A stretch of DNA of 47,515 bases from assembly GCA_964608095.1 (NCBI GenBank), contig CAZSMK010000079.1, positions 1 to 47,515 on the forward strand, given 5' to 3'. This DNA comes from CAZSMK01 sp964608095. GTDB taxonomy: Bacteria > Sumerlaeota > Sumerlaeia > MWCT01 > JAGHBZ01. Shown here one piece after another: positions 35,556-47,167 of this stretch. Under the pieces are notes generated by a model. It was not told the origin of the DNA and ran no database searches. It saw only the letters and a program-made list of their open reading frames with translations. Positions within the stretch are counted from its first letter, which is position 1. Each line of letters begins with the position of its first letter. The position numbers and the translations under genes were made by a program.

Positions 35556-35614
35556 GGCTCATAAGACCGATAGGGCTGATAGGAGTAATAGGGCTGATAG
35601 GACTAATAAAAGAG
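35552..35614. repeat. Tandem 9-bp repeats, left flank of the four-helix-bundle gene
   Basis: Seven consecutive 9-base units follow the pattern ATARGRCTN (for example ATAGGGCTG twice, ATAGGACTA, ATAAGACCG). They begin at the stop codon of the second amidase. A matching cluster in inverted orientation lies on the other side of the four-helix-bundle gene. Confidence 0.7.
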
Positions 35615-35624
35615 CGGGCGGTGA

Positions 35625-36197
35625 TTAGTCTTTCCGTGGTGTGCGTTTAGTGCGGGCTCGGTAGAGGCGTTCGCTGAATCCACCCTGTTCCATGAATTGC
35701 TGTTGCAGCTGCCTCAACAGTTGATCCAGCAGATAATTGGTCTGGTGAATCAGGCAGATAATAGTATTGGCAGCTATTTCATCAGTCTCCTGCTCTATAT
35801 AGGACGAATATGTCTTATACGACCTATTGTGAGTGACGGCAATTTTTCGGATATACCTTGCACGTGGATGATTCTTGTTCCAGAGAGGAAGGTTGCGTTG
35901 GCGCAGGAAATCCTCGTAATCAAGCAATAACTCTTCGAGACTTGCACGTGCTACGCTCACCAGTTTCATTTCTGTCTTTTTCGAAGTACCTGAAGCCATG
36001 CTGCCTTCAGCGATGTTCTGTTTACCGCTCCGCGCTGCTTGGACCATCTGGACATGAGTTCGTGTCCGTTTGCCTACAAAGCGATTGCAGAACGCCACAG
36101 TGGCGTCATACACAATCTCCGACATCTGATAAGACTTGAGTGACCGATACCCTCCATGGGGTGAAATGATCTCCGGTTCCTTATCCCGCTCAGCCAT
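35625..36197 (-). CDS. Four-helix-bundle suffix domain protein
   Basis: The 190-residue, helix-rich protein matches the family related to the 23S rRNA intervening-sequence protein. It has an N-terminal GYRSLKSYQMSEIVYDATVAFCNRF, then RTHVQMVQAARSGKQNIAEGS and SVARASLEELLLDYEDFLRQR. The C-terminal suffix segment contains ANTIICLIHQTNYLLDQLL. The biochemical role of the suffix family is unknown; relatives include the accessory Avd protein of diversity-generating retroelements, which binds nucleic acid. Tandem 9-bp repeats in opposite orientation flank the gene (35552-35614 and 36323-36349), and tRNA-Leu lies immediately beyond. This suggests a mobile cassette. No reverse transcriptase is present. 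Confidence 0.85.
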   Translation of the reverse strand: MAERDKEPEIISPHGGYRSLKSYQMSEIVYDATVAFCNRFVGKRTRTHVQMVQAARSGKQNIAEGSMASGTSKKTEMKLVSVARASLEELLLDYEDFLRQRNLPLWNKNHPRARYIRKIAVTHNRSYKTYSSYIEQETDEIAANTIICLIHQTNYLLDQLLRQLQQQFMEQGGFSERLYRARTKRTPRKD

Positions 36198-36322
36198 TTG
36201 TCAACCAATCCGTAGGATGATGATTTTGCCGTCAAAACTGACCACATTGCTATCAAACATCTGGCGGTATTGCAATTGAAAAGAACATGATTTCTCATTT
36301 TATAAAGGACAATACGACCACT

Positions 36323-36349
36323 AAGTCTTATCCGTCCTATTAGTCCTAT
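36323..36349. repeat. Inverted 9-bp repeats, right flank of the four-helix-bundle gene
   Basis: Three units, AAGTCTTAT, CCGTCCTAT and TAGTCCTAT, are the reverse complement of the ATARGRCTN pattern on the left flank. They are followed by AAAAGAG, which mirrors the ATAAAAGAG end of the left cluster. They end 14 bases from the 3' end of tRNA-Leu. Confidence 0.6.
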
Positions 36350-36363
36350 AAAAGAGAAGAAAG

Positions 36364-36453
36364 TGGTGCCGGGAGCGGGAATCGAACCCGCACGTCCCTT
36401 TTAAGGACGAGGGATTTTAAGTCCCTTGTGTCTGCCAGTTCCACCATCCCGGC
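36364..36453 (-). tRNA. tRNA-Leu (anticodon TAA)
   Basis: The 90-base minus-strand sequence has an acceptor GCCGGGA/TCCCGGC, a long variable arm typical of class II tRNAs (CGTCC...GGGACG region), an anticodon loop CTTAAAA and GGTTCGATTCC in the T arm. CCA is encoded. tRNA-Cys lies just upstream on the same strand. Confidence 0.95.
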
Positions 36454-36480
36454 ATAAGCGGCATGATGAGGAAAAAGAGA

Positions 36481-36556
36481 TGGAGGCGACGGGCGGATTT
36501 GAACCGCCGAATAGAGGTTTTGCAGACCTCCGCCTTAGCCACTTGGCTACGTCGCC
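36481..36556 (-). tRNA. tRNA-Cys (anticodon GCA)
   Basis: The minus-strand cloverleaf has acceptor GGCGACG/CGTCGCC, anticodon stem GAGGT/ACCTC with loop CTGCAAA, T arm GGTTCAAATCC, discriminator T and encoded CCA. It is 27 bases from tRNA-Leu, so the two are probably transcribed together. Confidence 0.95.
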
Positions 36557-36709
36557 TCGCGTCATTAATTCTGAATATATTATCCGATGAAACGCGCTCG
36601 ATTGTCAACTGGAAAACAGCCCCATTCTTGCTCTTGCGCCTACGCGTTTTTTATCAATCGCTGGATCGTCAAATAGAAAACAGAGCAGCGCCATAACATG
36701 CCAGCATCA

Positions 36710-37474
36710 CTACATGTTAACCGGTATTCCGCAGCTCGACAGGTATTTTTTCATCTGTGCGATAGTGTAGGTGCCGAAATGGGCAATGGAAGCGACCAGC
36801 ACTGCATCGGCATGACCATTGACGACCGCTTCGTAGAGATGCTGGAGGTTTCCAGCGCCGCCGGACGCGATTACAGGCACCTCCACAGCATCAGCGATGG
36901 CATGCGTCATAGGTATATCATAACCTGCCTGGGTACCGTCGGTGTCCATACTGGTCGGCAGGAGTTCACCTGCACCGAGGTCAACAGCTTGTTTTGCCCA
37001 TTCCACGGCGTCTTTACCTGTGGCTTTTTTTCCGCCGCTTACCATTACTTCGAACCCTGACGGGAGACTTTCGTTCTTGCGCGTATCGATGGCAACGATG
37101 ATTTTCTCGCGTCCGAACTCGTTCGATGCCTCCTTCACAAGGTCGGGGTCAAGCACTGCCGCCGTGTTGATCGATACTTTTGATACACCGACGTTCATCA
37201 GGTCCTGGATGTCAGCGACGCTCTTGATTCCGCCGCCGACCGTAAGGGGGACAAATATCACCTTGATGGTGCGTTTAACGGTGTCGATTATGGTCTTCCG
37301 ATTTTCAACAGTAGCAGTGATATCGAGGAAGACGAGTTCATCGGCGCCGGCGTTGCAATATGCGGAAGCGCTTGCCGCAGGATCGCCCACATCTTGCAAA
37401 TCCACGAAATGAACACCTTTTACGAGTCTGCCGTCCTTCACGTCAAGGCACGGGATGATTCTCACATAATTCAT
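36710..37474 (-). CDS. hisF: Imidazole glycerol phosphate synthase, cyclase subunit
   Basis: The 254-residue protein starts MNYVRIIPCLDVKDGRLVKG, with AGGAGG ahead of ATG 37474; an ATG at 37504 would add ten non-conserved residues and lies before the ribosome site. The barrel keeps the two catalytic Asp residues (CLDVKDG near residue 11 and VAIDTRKN near 130), and the phosphate-binding loops TVGGGIKS and VIASGGAGN. HisF condenses PRFAR with ammonia delivered by the glutaminase HisH. hisH and the rest of the histidine operon are not in the window. A histidinol phosphatase gene precedes it on the same strand, so this is a partial histidine cluster behind carAB. Confidence 0.96.
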   Translation of the reverse strand: MNYVRIIPCLDVKDGRLVKGVHFVDLQDVGDPAASASAYCNAGADELVFLDITATVENRKTIIDTVKRTIKVIFVPLTVGGGIKSVADIQDLMNVGVSKVSINTAAVLDPDLVKEASNEFGREKIIVAIDTRKNESLPSGFEVMVSGGKKATGKDAVEWAKQAVDLGAGELLPTSMDTDGTQAGYDIPMTHAIADAVEVPVIASGGAGNLQHLYEAVVNGHADAVLVASIAHFGTYTIAQMKKYLSSCGIPVNM

Positions 37475-37596
37475 GACGGCTACCTCCTGCAAGCCGGATG
37501 ACACAATTTCAGAGATGCAATGTCCTGATTATTCATAGAATGGGGGTTTCCTTCAAGGAGAAAGTCAATGAAAGGAAAATCCGACCTGCGGTATAT

Positions 37597-38472
37597 TCAG
37601 CTGCCCGGTGTCATATCGAGCCCATCGGGAGAGAAAGAACAGGGTCTCCAGCCGGAGGGAGTCAGGACATAGAGGTGCGTGAAACCCAGCTTGAGCAGCG
37701 TCTTTGCCGCTTCTTTGAAATGCCCCGTTATCAGGTGCGGTGAATGAACATCGGAATTGAGTGAAATCGGAATATCCCGTTTTTTTATTTCTTTCAAAAT
37801 CCATGTAGAGGGATAAAAGGTATCGCTGCGTTTACGCGTTACACCACCGGTGTTGACCTCGATAATGGCGCGCGATGTCTGGATTGTATCCAGCGTTTCG
37901 ATAACGGCTTTCCGGTACCACTCCTCACGTTCCTGAAAATATTTTTCGCGGGGGCTGTTCTTTTTGACCAGGTCGAGATGAGCAATAACGTCGGGGCAGG
38001 CTTCCCTGACCATTCGACGGATAAGGGCGTAGTAGGCTTCTACGGCATGGCGCACGCTACCGTTGAAGTTGCGCTTTATGCCCTCCGCAAATTCTTCTTC
38101 GGTGCCGTCGATTGTAAGATAGTTCCCATCGACCGGTTCTTCGTAAAAGTGGACGGAGCCTATCACGTAGTCAAGCCCTGAAGATTGAAACTGCGGAGCA
38201 CGCGGATTGGTGACATCGGGTATAAAATCTATCTCGAGACCGAGATAAATGGGGAGTTGCCCGGCATATTCTTTCTTGAGGGCTCGAACCTGCCGACAAT
38301 ATTCATCAAGGTCTGCAGGCGCCATAGTCCAATCTGTATGGAACGGAAGGGGTGCATGACTCGAGAAGCCGAGAGCGCTCATTCGTTGCCGGATTGCTTC
38401 TTCGACGTAATCGCGCAGTTCGCCTTTGCCATCACAAAAGCACGAATGTGTATGAAAATTAGCCCAGCTCAT
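37597..38472 (-). CDS. PHP-family histidinol-phosphatase
   Basis: The 291-residue protein begins MSWANFHTHSCFCDGKGELRDYV, the first metal motif of the PHP domain. It continues with LGFSSHAPLPF, YLGLEIDFIPD, YVIGSVHF, DVIAHLDLVKKN, IEVNTGG and SLNSDVHSPHLI, the ordered metal ligands of HisK-type histidinol phosphatases. It would dephosphorylate histidinol-phosphate in the penultimate steps of histidine synthesis. The hisF gene lies 122 bases downstream on the same strand, which supports this substrate over other PHP activities. carB is upstream. Confidence 0.9.
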   Translation of the reverse strand: MSWANFHTHSCFCDGKGELRDYVEEAIRQRMSALGFSSHAPLPFHTDWTMAPADLDEYCRQVRALKKEYAGQLPIYLGLEIDFIPDVTNPRAPQFQSSGLDYVIGSVHFYEEPVDGNYLTIDGTEEEFAEGIKRNFNGSVRHAVEAYYALIRRMVREACPDVIAHLDLVKKNSPREKYFQEREEWYRKAVIETLDTIQTSRAIIEVNTGGVTRKRSDTFYPSTWILKEIKKRDIPISLNSDVHSPHLITGHFKEAAKTLLKLGFTHLYVLTPSGWRPCSFSPDGLDMTPGS

Positions 38473-38515
38473 AAGTACATAATCCTTTTTTCATGTCTCA
38501 GACCGTGAGACGATG

Positions 38516-41788
<3,273 letters not shown>

Positions 41789-41856
41789 CTCTCGTCCTTT
41801 CCATTTTATATGAACAACAATAGATTTTGAAAACAGCAGACTGAAAAATTCGGTAT

Positions 41857-42930
41857 CTATTTCATTATGTCAAAAAACCTCTTGAAAACCTCGTTGACCT
41901 CGTTGTTGCCGGGACTTGCCGGATAGTACTGAATCGACAGAATCTTCATGGATTTGCTGAGCATCTCTTCGACTGTCTTGTCATTGACGTTGCGAAGCGT
42001 GACGTTGACCTCTTTGACACTCGAAAGCGAGTCTTCGTCGACCACCCACGAGTGGTTTTGAACAGTAATGAATCCTTTCAAGGAATCGGCTGATTTGACC
42101 GGGTAATTAACTCCATGATGCCCAACTTTCATTTTTGTGAGGAGTCCGCCCAGTGCGCGGCATATAACCTGATGACCGGTGGAAATCCCCAGAATAGCCA
42201 CCTTACCCAGAAGACCTTGAACGGTCTCGACCGCAACGGGCAGAGATTCATCTTCCTCCGGCCCGCTCGATATGAGCACACCGTCCGGATTAAGACTCAA
42301 AATGGTTTTTGCATCGGTGTTGTAAGGAACCAGCGTTATCTTCCAATCAATAGATTTCATCTGGTTGATAAAACTGTTAAGGATTCCCAGGTCAAGGACA
42401 ACCACATGGGGAGCGGAAGTGTCCGGCGTGAGCGTGGTGACTTTTTTCACCGAGATTTTCTTGATGACGTCGAGCTTATACGCCTTCTTTTTATCTTTGA
42501 GTTTTTTGAGCAGTTCTTGTTTTGAACTATCTCCGGTGGAGATGATACCGAACAATTCACCTTTATCGCGAATCGTCACGGCGAGCGTGCGGGTATCGAC
42601 ACCATCGAGCGCTGTGATTTTTTCTTGTGCAAGGAACGAGTCGAAGGTATCCTCAGCCTGCCAGTTGGAGGCAATCGGGCTTTTCTCTTTGATTACGAGT
42701 CCTTCAATCCATGACGTCGAGGATTCGTTGAACTTCGTTGCCACGCCATAGTTGCCGATAAGGGGGTACGTCATCGTCACGATTTTACCCGTATTCGCCG
42801 GGTCAGTCATGATTTCCTGATAACCGACCACCGCGGTATTCAGTATCACGTACCCGACGCGCTCGCCTTCGGCGCCGATAGGGCTTCCCTCGAACGCACT
42901 TCCGTCTTCAAGCACAAGTATACCTTTCAT
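41857..42930 (-). CDS. carA: Carbamoyl-phosphate synthase small subunit with degenerate glutaminase site
   Basis: The 357-residue protein has the CarA N-terminal domain (VLEDGSAFEGSPIGAEGERVG, NTAVVGYQEIMTDP, GVDTRTLAVTIRDKG) and a class I glutamine amidotransferase fold. The nucleophile Cys of GICLGHQ is Ser250 here (GISTGHQ, codon TCC). The His and Glu of the usual HPEASPGP are also lost: the segment reads QYYPASPGN (334-342), with Tyr in place of His and one residue fewer where Glu belongs. The fold motifs GHHGVNYPVK and TVQNHSWVVDE remain. It probably still docks on CarB and may support an ammonia-dependent enzyme, as in ureotelic CPS I, where the same Cys is Ser. It starts the carA-carB run. 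Confidence 0.93.
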   Translation of the reverse strand: MKGILVLEDGSAFEGSPIGAEGERVGYVILNTAVVGYQEIMTDPANTGKIVTMTYPLIGNYGVATKFNESSTSWIEGLVIKEKSPIASNWQAEDTFDSFLAQEKITALDGVDTRTLAVTIRDKGELFGIISTGDSSKQELLKKLKDKKKAYKLDVIKKISVKKVTTLTPDTSAPHVVVLDLGILNSFINQMKSIDWKITLVPYNTDAKTILSLNPDGVLISSGPEEDESLPVAVETVQGLLGKVAILGISTGHQVICRALGGLLTKMKVGHHGVNYPVKSADSLKGFITVQNHSWVVDEDSLSSVKEVNVTLRNVNDKTVEEMLSKSMKILSIQYYPASPGNNEVNEVFKRFFDIMK

Positions 42931-43088
42931 GGTTTTCTCCCGTTGGTTTGGAGTGAAAATCTTACCCGCACGATGGTTAAAATACTACCTTTTTATACTT
43001 TCAGAATGGCACTACGCAAGATAAAACGGTTATGAAGCAAAAACACTGTTAAATGAGACGGTTTTTTTCTTTATTATAATGCCGATGA

Positions 43089-45560
43089 TTAGTAAGAGAT
43101 AAAAAAGTTATAGGGAAAAAACGTTGAGGTGAACCCTTTCCGAAGAACAGGCAATTCCGTCGTTGCGAGAGATTCTGCATAATTGAAAAGAACGAAACCG
43201 CCGGTGTTTAATTCACGCGTTATACAAAGTTGTGCGAGCGACTGATCGGGTGGATTGATAAAACAACCGACCCCGGGATAGAGGGGGATTTTACCGCCGA
43301 CAAGATCGAGTTGGGTTTCGACATGTGAGCGGAAACCGGTAAGCGAAGTTGTGTAATCCATGGGACATATAAAGTCGATGTATCCTTGCTTTACCCAGTA
43401 AAGCCAGTCCTGTCCCACACTGTACTTACATGAAGGATAGTTAGAGAACGCGGCAACGGAAATTTTGCAATCCGGTCGAACACTTTTAACCGCTTGATAC
43501 ACGCCTGCTACCAGCCGTGTTATCTGTTCGCACCTCCACGACTGGTATTGTTCCTTGAGCGGACCACTGTAACAATCCTCGGGCCAGTTGGTTACTGTAG
43601 CGCCGATATGTTGCTCGAACCGAGCACGGCAGCCGTCGCAATAGCACGTGTAACTGTTCGGGTACCGAATGTAATCGAAATGAATTCCGTCCACGTCGTA
43701 TTTCGTCGCCACTTCGAGCATGGTGTTCAGTTCAAGCTCATAGTTTCGTATATCGGAAGGGCAGAGCCAATCCACAGGCTCGCCGTTGACGTCGACCTGG
43801 GTTCGTCCCTCCGCTCGCATGGCTTCGATGAAACTCTTCGGCGCATTAAGCAGGTTCCAGTTGACTTTCCAGACATGGACCTCGATCCCGTGTGCATGGC
43901 ACGCGGCAATGCAGGAACTTATCTGGTCGCCGTATTGGTTGAATATGTCGGAATGCGGCAGGTAAACGCTGTCGTAATGGGCGAGCCCGCCCCAGAGCAT
44001 GTTGGGCAGAACGGTGTTGAATCCATTGGCTTCGAGATTTATGGCTGAACGTTCCCAGTCTCCGGGCCATGCACCGGTTCCCGAATGATTCCATACCGCA
44101 CGGAACTCCGGCAGCTTGGGATGTTGAGCAAGGTAAAATGCCTCGAGAAGATAGTAACGCGCCTGTTCCGCTGCGTTGTATCCCTCACATACGGTACTTG
44201 AGGTTTTCATGTCAATCGCACGATTTCGGAGCACGGTTGCGGAGGAAATATAGTCTTCCACCAGAGCAGCACGTGGCGTTAGGAGTGCATCCGCTTTTAT
44301 ACCGTCGACCGCCTCTTCAAATCCATGATAAGGACCGATTTTCCCTATGTTGTCGATTGCAGCCTGGATAACGGCGAAACCGAGTTCGGGCATGAAATGA
44401 TAACAAAGCGCCATGACGATGCGGCGTTTTTGTTCTATGTCGTCGTCATGAAGGACATGGCTCATGTAAGCGCCGTTCTCGTTTACGAGCCAGGCAGGGT
44501 CGTCGAGAATTTGTCCGCTCTTATCCTCCCAGTACGCAAGTATCCGGGTCTGGGACGATGCAGGTTCGACCTCGAAAATGTTCCACGACGCCTGATAGGC
44601 GTAGTCCGGGACACATTCCATAATACCGGGAATGAACTTCATGCCCTTGAGATCAATTTGTTTCCAACGGATGACGTTGATACCGAGCTCGTCCCTTAGG
44701 CGATCCGGTAGCGTATAAAACGCAATCAATTTTCCTCCCGATGCCACATGATTCTCGATGTTCGTGATCTCCTGTTCGGAGAGGTTATTATTGTAAGGGA
44801 GAAAGACGATCTTAGCCTCCCGGGATATTCCCTCAGTCGCTTCCTCGTCCGTCATCATAAGATATTCGATCTCGAAAAAATCAAGATGTGACGCAAGGAG
44901 GTTTGCGTATGTCTCGGCGCTTGACAGGTCGTAGTTTCTCGTACCCTTTATAATTATTATGGGCGGTGTATAGGCGGTCAGTTCCGTGGCGATAATGGAC
45001 GTCTCGCCGTTCTCGGATTTCCATGGCGAGAAACGAATCCCCTCGATCTGATCCCAACCTGCCGGTGTTCCTTCGATGTTGAAGTACTTCTTTTGAAATC
45101 GCAGTGTCTGCCAGCCGGGATTGACGATTCCATTAGACCCCGCATACCAACCGCCGGGGCTGCGAAAGTAAAGGGTAAGCGATGCGATAGGCGCCGGGTC
45201 TTCGACGAAAAGGCGCAGCGTAAAGATTTCATAGGCGGAAAGATCGAGGTTCACGTCCATATCCCAGAAGCAGCGGATTGCTGCGTCCGTGTATGAACAG
45301 GGAAAGATGACGCCGTTTTTCTCCCCTTCCGCATTTCCCGGAAACAGTCCTACCTCCGGTGAGTAGATCGAGGGTATCCATGCCAGCCGCGCAGATTCCG
45401 TTGTCTCATAGTCGAAAACTTTTATCTCCATCGCCCCCTTACTATCCAATGCTGCAAGGGACAAACTCATAACAGCCAGCAACAAGAGACTTTTCAGGCG
45501 TGTGATACAAAAGAAAAGCGGGGTTCCACTATGTTGTTTTGATATCTTTGCTTTGTTCAT
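43089..45560 (-). CDS. Secreted glycoside-hydrolase-like protein (GHL10/DUF187 family)
   Basis: With ATG 45560 as start the product is 823 residues and has a hydrophobic signal segment (LKSLLLLAVMSLSLAAL). A GTG at 45602 would add 14 residues; neither has a clear ribosome site. Residues about 20-180 look like a carbohydrate-binding-type beta domain. A middle region follows with KIVFLPYNNNLSEQEI, like a ThuA/GATase-type Rossmann fold. The C-terminal part from about 490 is a GHL10 TIM barrel: EFRAVWNHSG, LEANGFNTVLPNMLWGG, DGIHFDYIRYPNSY and FICPMDYT. These barrels are predicted to cleave surface or extracellular polysaccharides. The gene stands alone downstream of the EEP lipoprotein gene. Confidence 0.85.
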   Translation of the reverse strand: MNKAKISKQHSGTPLFFCITRLKSLLLLAVMSLSLAALDSKGAMEIKVFDYETTESARLAWIPSIYSPEVGLFPGNAEGEKNGVIFPCSYTDAAIRCFWDMDVNLDLSAYEIFTLRLFVEDPAPIASLTLYFRSPGGWYAGSNGIVNPGWQTLRFQKKYFNIEGTPAGWDQIEGIRFSPWKSENGETSIIATELTAYTPPIIIIKGTRNYDLSSAETYANLLASHLDFFEIEYLMMTDEEATEGISREAKIVFLPYNNNLSEQEITNIENHVASGGKLIAFYTLPDRLRDELGINVIRWKQIDLKGMKFIPGIMECVPDYAYQASWNIFEVEPASSQTRILAYWEDKSGQILDDPAWLVNENGAYMSHVLHDDDIEQKRRIVMALCYHFMPELGFAVIQAAIDNIGKIGPYHGFEEAVDGIKADALLTPRAALVEDYISSATVLRNRAIDMKTSSTVCEGYNAAEQARYYLLEAFYLAQHPKLPEFRAVWNHSGTGAWPGDWERSAINLEANGFNTVLPNMLWGGLAHYDSVYLPHSDIFNQYGDQISSCIAACHAHGIEVHVWKVNWNLLNAPKSFIEAMRAEGRTQVDVNGEPVDWLCPSDIRNYELELNTMLEVATKYDVDGIHFDYIRYPNSYTCYCDGCRARFEQHIGATVTNWPEDCYSGPLKEQYQSWRCEQITRLVAGVYQAVKSVRPDCKISVAAFSNYPSCKYSVGQDWLYWVKQGYIDFICPMDYTTSLTGFRSHVETQLDLVGGKIPLYPGVGCFINPPDQSLAQLCITRELNTGGFVLFNYAESLATTELPVLRKGFTSTFFPYNFFISY

Positions 45561-45638
45561 AGCAAAAGGAGCACGTATAGGTGTTCTGCGTTGCAAAAAC
45601 ACTAAATGATAGCAGGAGGCCCTTTATTCAGTCAAAGG

Positions 45639-46529
45639 TTATGGGTCTGGACTGGAGAAGGGTTGAGAAGAACAAGTGGCGTTGTCCGCTTGCGAAAACC
45701 ACGAAAATGTAACGACTACGGGGTTATGGTCCGATGGATATCCGGGATAAATCAGGTGATTAAGTGGAAACAAGTCAGAGGTGTGAAAGACATAATCGAC
45801 CCGGTACTTTTGGTCTATGCCCATCCAGCGGAAATTGAGCGTCTTTGAGAGGCCCGTTTTTACCAGAGCGGATTCATAGGTGTTACGAAGTTCTTGTTTT
45901 TTGAGGAATCGTGGCGCAGCGAAGTAGTGAAGACTGTTGAAATCGCCCATTACGAGCAGAGGCTTTTCTGGAGAGATATATTCATACGCCTCGATGATCT
46001 CTCTCTTTCTGATTCCCTCGGTCTTCCTTACATTCAACGCAAACTTGAAAGGGAATCCCTGCAGGAACAGCGGATGAAGATGGACATTAACAACCTGTAC
46101 CCATTTGTCTCCGAGAAATGCCTCACAAAAAATATAACCGTTCATCCCCTGAGAGGATGATTGGTAGCGGATATTGCGTACAGGCGATTTTGAAAGGAGC
46201 GCGGGACCGACTCCACGGCGACTCCGGTAAAAGTACATGTGGGGATACTCGAATGTCAGGTCGCGCCGGAGATACGTTTCCGACTCCGGATTTGTCTCCT
46301 GAAGACAAACAAGGTCTGCGTCAAGGTTCCGGATAAGGTCGGCGGTGTGCGAAAGGTCTTTGTTCAGGTAGAGGATATTGTAAGTTGCAACAGTGAACAA
46401 GGATGCGGGTTCGGGAACAACAAGGGGCTTTAGATTGCACCCGGAGACACAAAACATTAAAAGAATCACTATGTTACCCAACACAACCGACAGTCTGTTA
46501 AGGTTGTTTTGAGTACCTGATTGTACCAT
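45639..46529 (-). CDS. Endonuclease/exonuclease/phosphatase-family lipoprotein
   Basis: The 296-residue protein has a lipoprotein signal: a hydrophobic stretch VVLGNIVILLMFC followed by the lipobox VSGC, with Cys31 as the lipidation site. The EEP fold is shown by ATYNILYL (Asn), LVCLQETNPES (Glu), LLVMGDFNSL (Asp, Asn) and the terminal SDHNPVVVTFSW (Asp, His). Members hydrolyse phosphodiesters in nucleic acids, lipids or inositol phosphates. An exported, membrane-anchored form could act on extracellular DNA or phospholipid head groups. The start overlaps the end of the YkgJ-family gene by 32 bases, so the two are coupled. Confidence 0.87.
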   Translation of the reverse strand: MVQSGTQNNLNRLSVVLGNIVILLMFCVSGCNLKPLVVPEPASLFTVATYNILYLNKDLSHTADLIRNLDADLVCLQETNPESETYLRRDLTFEYPHMYFYRSRRGVGPALLSKSPVRNIRYQSSSQGMNGYIFCEAFLGDKWVQVVNVHLHPLFLQGFPFKFALNVRKTEGIRKREIIEAYEYISPEKPLLVMGDFNSLHYFAAPRFLKKQELRNTYESALVKTGLSKTLNFRWMGIDQKYRVDYVFHTSDLFPLNHLIYPGYPSDHNPVVVTFSWFSQADNATCSSQPFSSPDP

Positions 46530-46920
46530 CTTTGCCTTTTTTCTTTTTGAGTTTTAGATATTTAAAAAGGTCTTCAGGTGTGGAAAGCTTGACGTCGTAC
46601 CATTTCCCATAGCGTTCGCAATCGGGCGGGTTATGCTCCCGGCATTTCTTCGGACGATCCTCATATATGGTGCACATGTTGTTGTCATCCAGATATATAC
46701 AACGACCCTTTATTTCCAGATACCACCGCCTGCGTCGAATACATATATTCACTGTATCAAAATGGAGATACCATGAATAGTTTTCGATCTCGTGCTTGGT
46801 CCGTGGTCGTGTAATTTCAATCGCCAGATCGTGGCAACATATCGACGGACATTTCATACATTCTGTAATTGATTCATTGGTCTTTGGCTTTTTGCCGCCT
46901 TTATGCTTCTTCTTTGCCAT
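46498..46920 (-). CDS. YkgJ family cysteine cluster protein
   Basis: The 140-residue protein has the CxxCxxxCC cluster as CMKCPSICCHD near residue 20, and CIYLDDNNMCTIYEDRPKKC further on. This is the usual pattern of the YkgJ / Fe-S oxidoreductase-like family, thought to bind zinc or an Fe-S cluster. The N-terminus is strongly basic (KKKHKGGKKPK). The biological role of the family is not settled. It overlaps the downstream lipoprotein gene and is the first gene of that pair; a palindromic element lies 34 bases upstream. Confidence 0.88.
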   Translation of the reverse strand: MAKKKHKGGKKPKTNESITECMKCPSICCHDLAIEITRPRTKHEIENYSWYLHFDTVNICIRRRRWYLEIKGRCIYLDDNNMCTIYEDRPKKCREHNPPDCERYGKWYDVKLSTPEDLFKYLKLKKKKGKDGTIRYSKQP

Positions 46921-46953
46921 CTAATCCCTACACTCTACTTCCTTTACATAACA

Positions 46954-47066
46954 GGGTCAGACCTTCAGTTTACAGTTTTTCCGGCATATCGGAAGGTCCG
47001 ATACCGGATCTGGAAAGAATTGAGCAAATTTGTTAATTTCTAAACTGTAAACTGAAGGTCTGACCC
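46954..47066. repeat. Palindromic element with perfect 25-bp inverted arms
   Basis: The arms 46954-46978 and 47042-47066 are perfect reverse complements (outer end GGGTCAGACCTTCAG). Between them a smaller hairpin TATCGG-AAGGT-CCGATA is flanked by CCGG on both sides. The element fills the divergent gap 46921-47167 between the YkgJ gene and the following secreted protein. The pattern matches REP-like sequences associated with IS200-type (RAYT) transposases; no transposase is present. Confidence 0.75.
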
Positions 47067-47167
47067 CTATATTATGTTGTGATTTAAAGACTATTATAAT
47101 AACATCCTTTTACATGTACTACTTCTATTTGAAAAGAATAAATAATCTTATACCAGGAGGCATTACA

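Noticed and set aside
35552..35614. Short regular repeats considered as a CRISPR array
   Set aside because: Units are 9 bases in direct tandem without spacers, and no cas gene is present.
35625..36197. Diversity-generating retroelement suggested by the Avd-like protein
   Set aside because: No reverse transcriptase, template repeat or variable-repeat gene is visible nearby.
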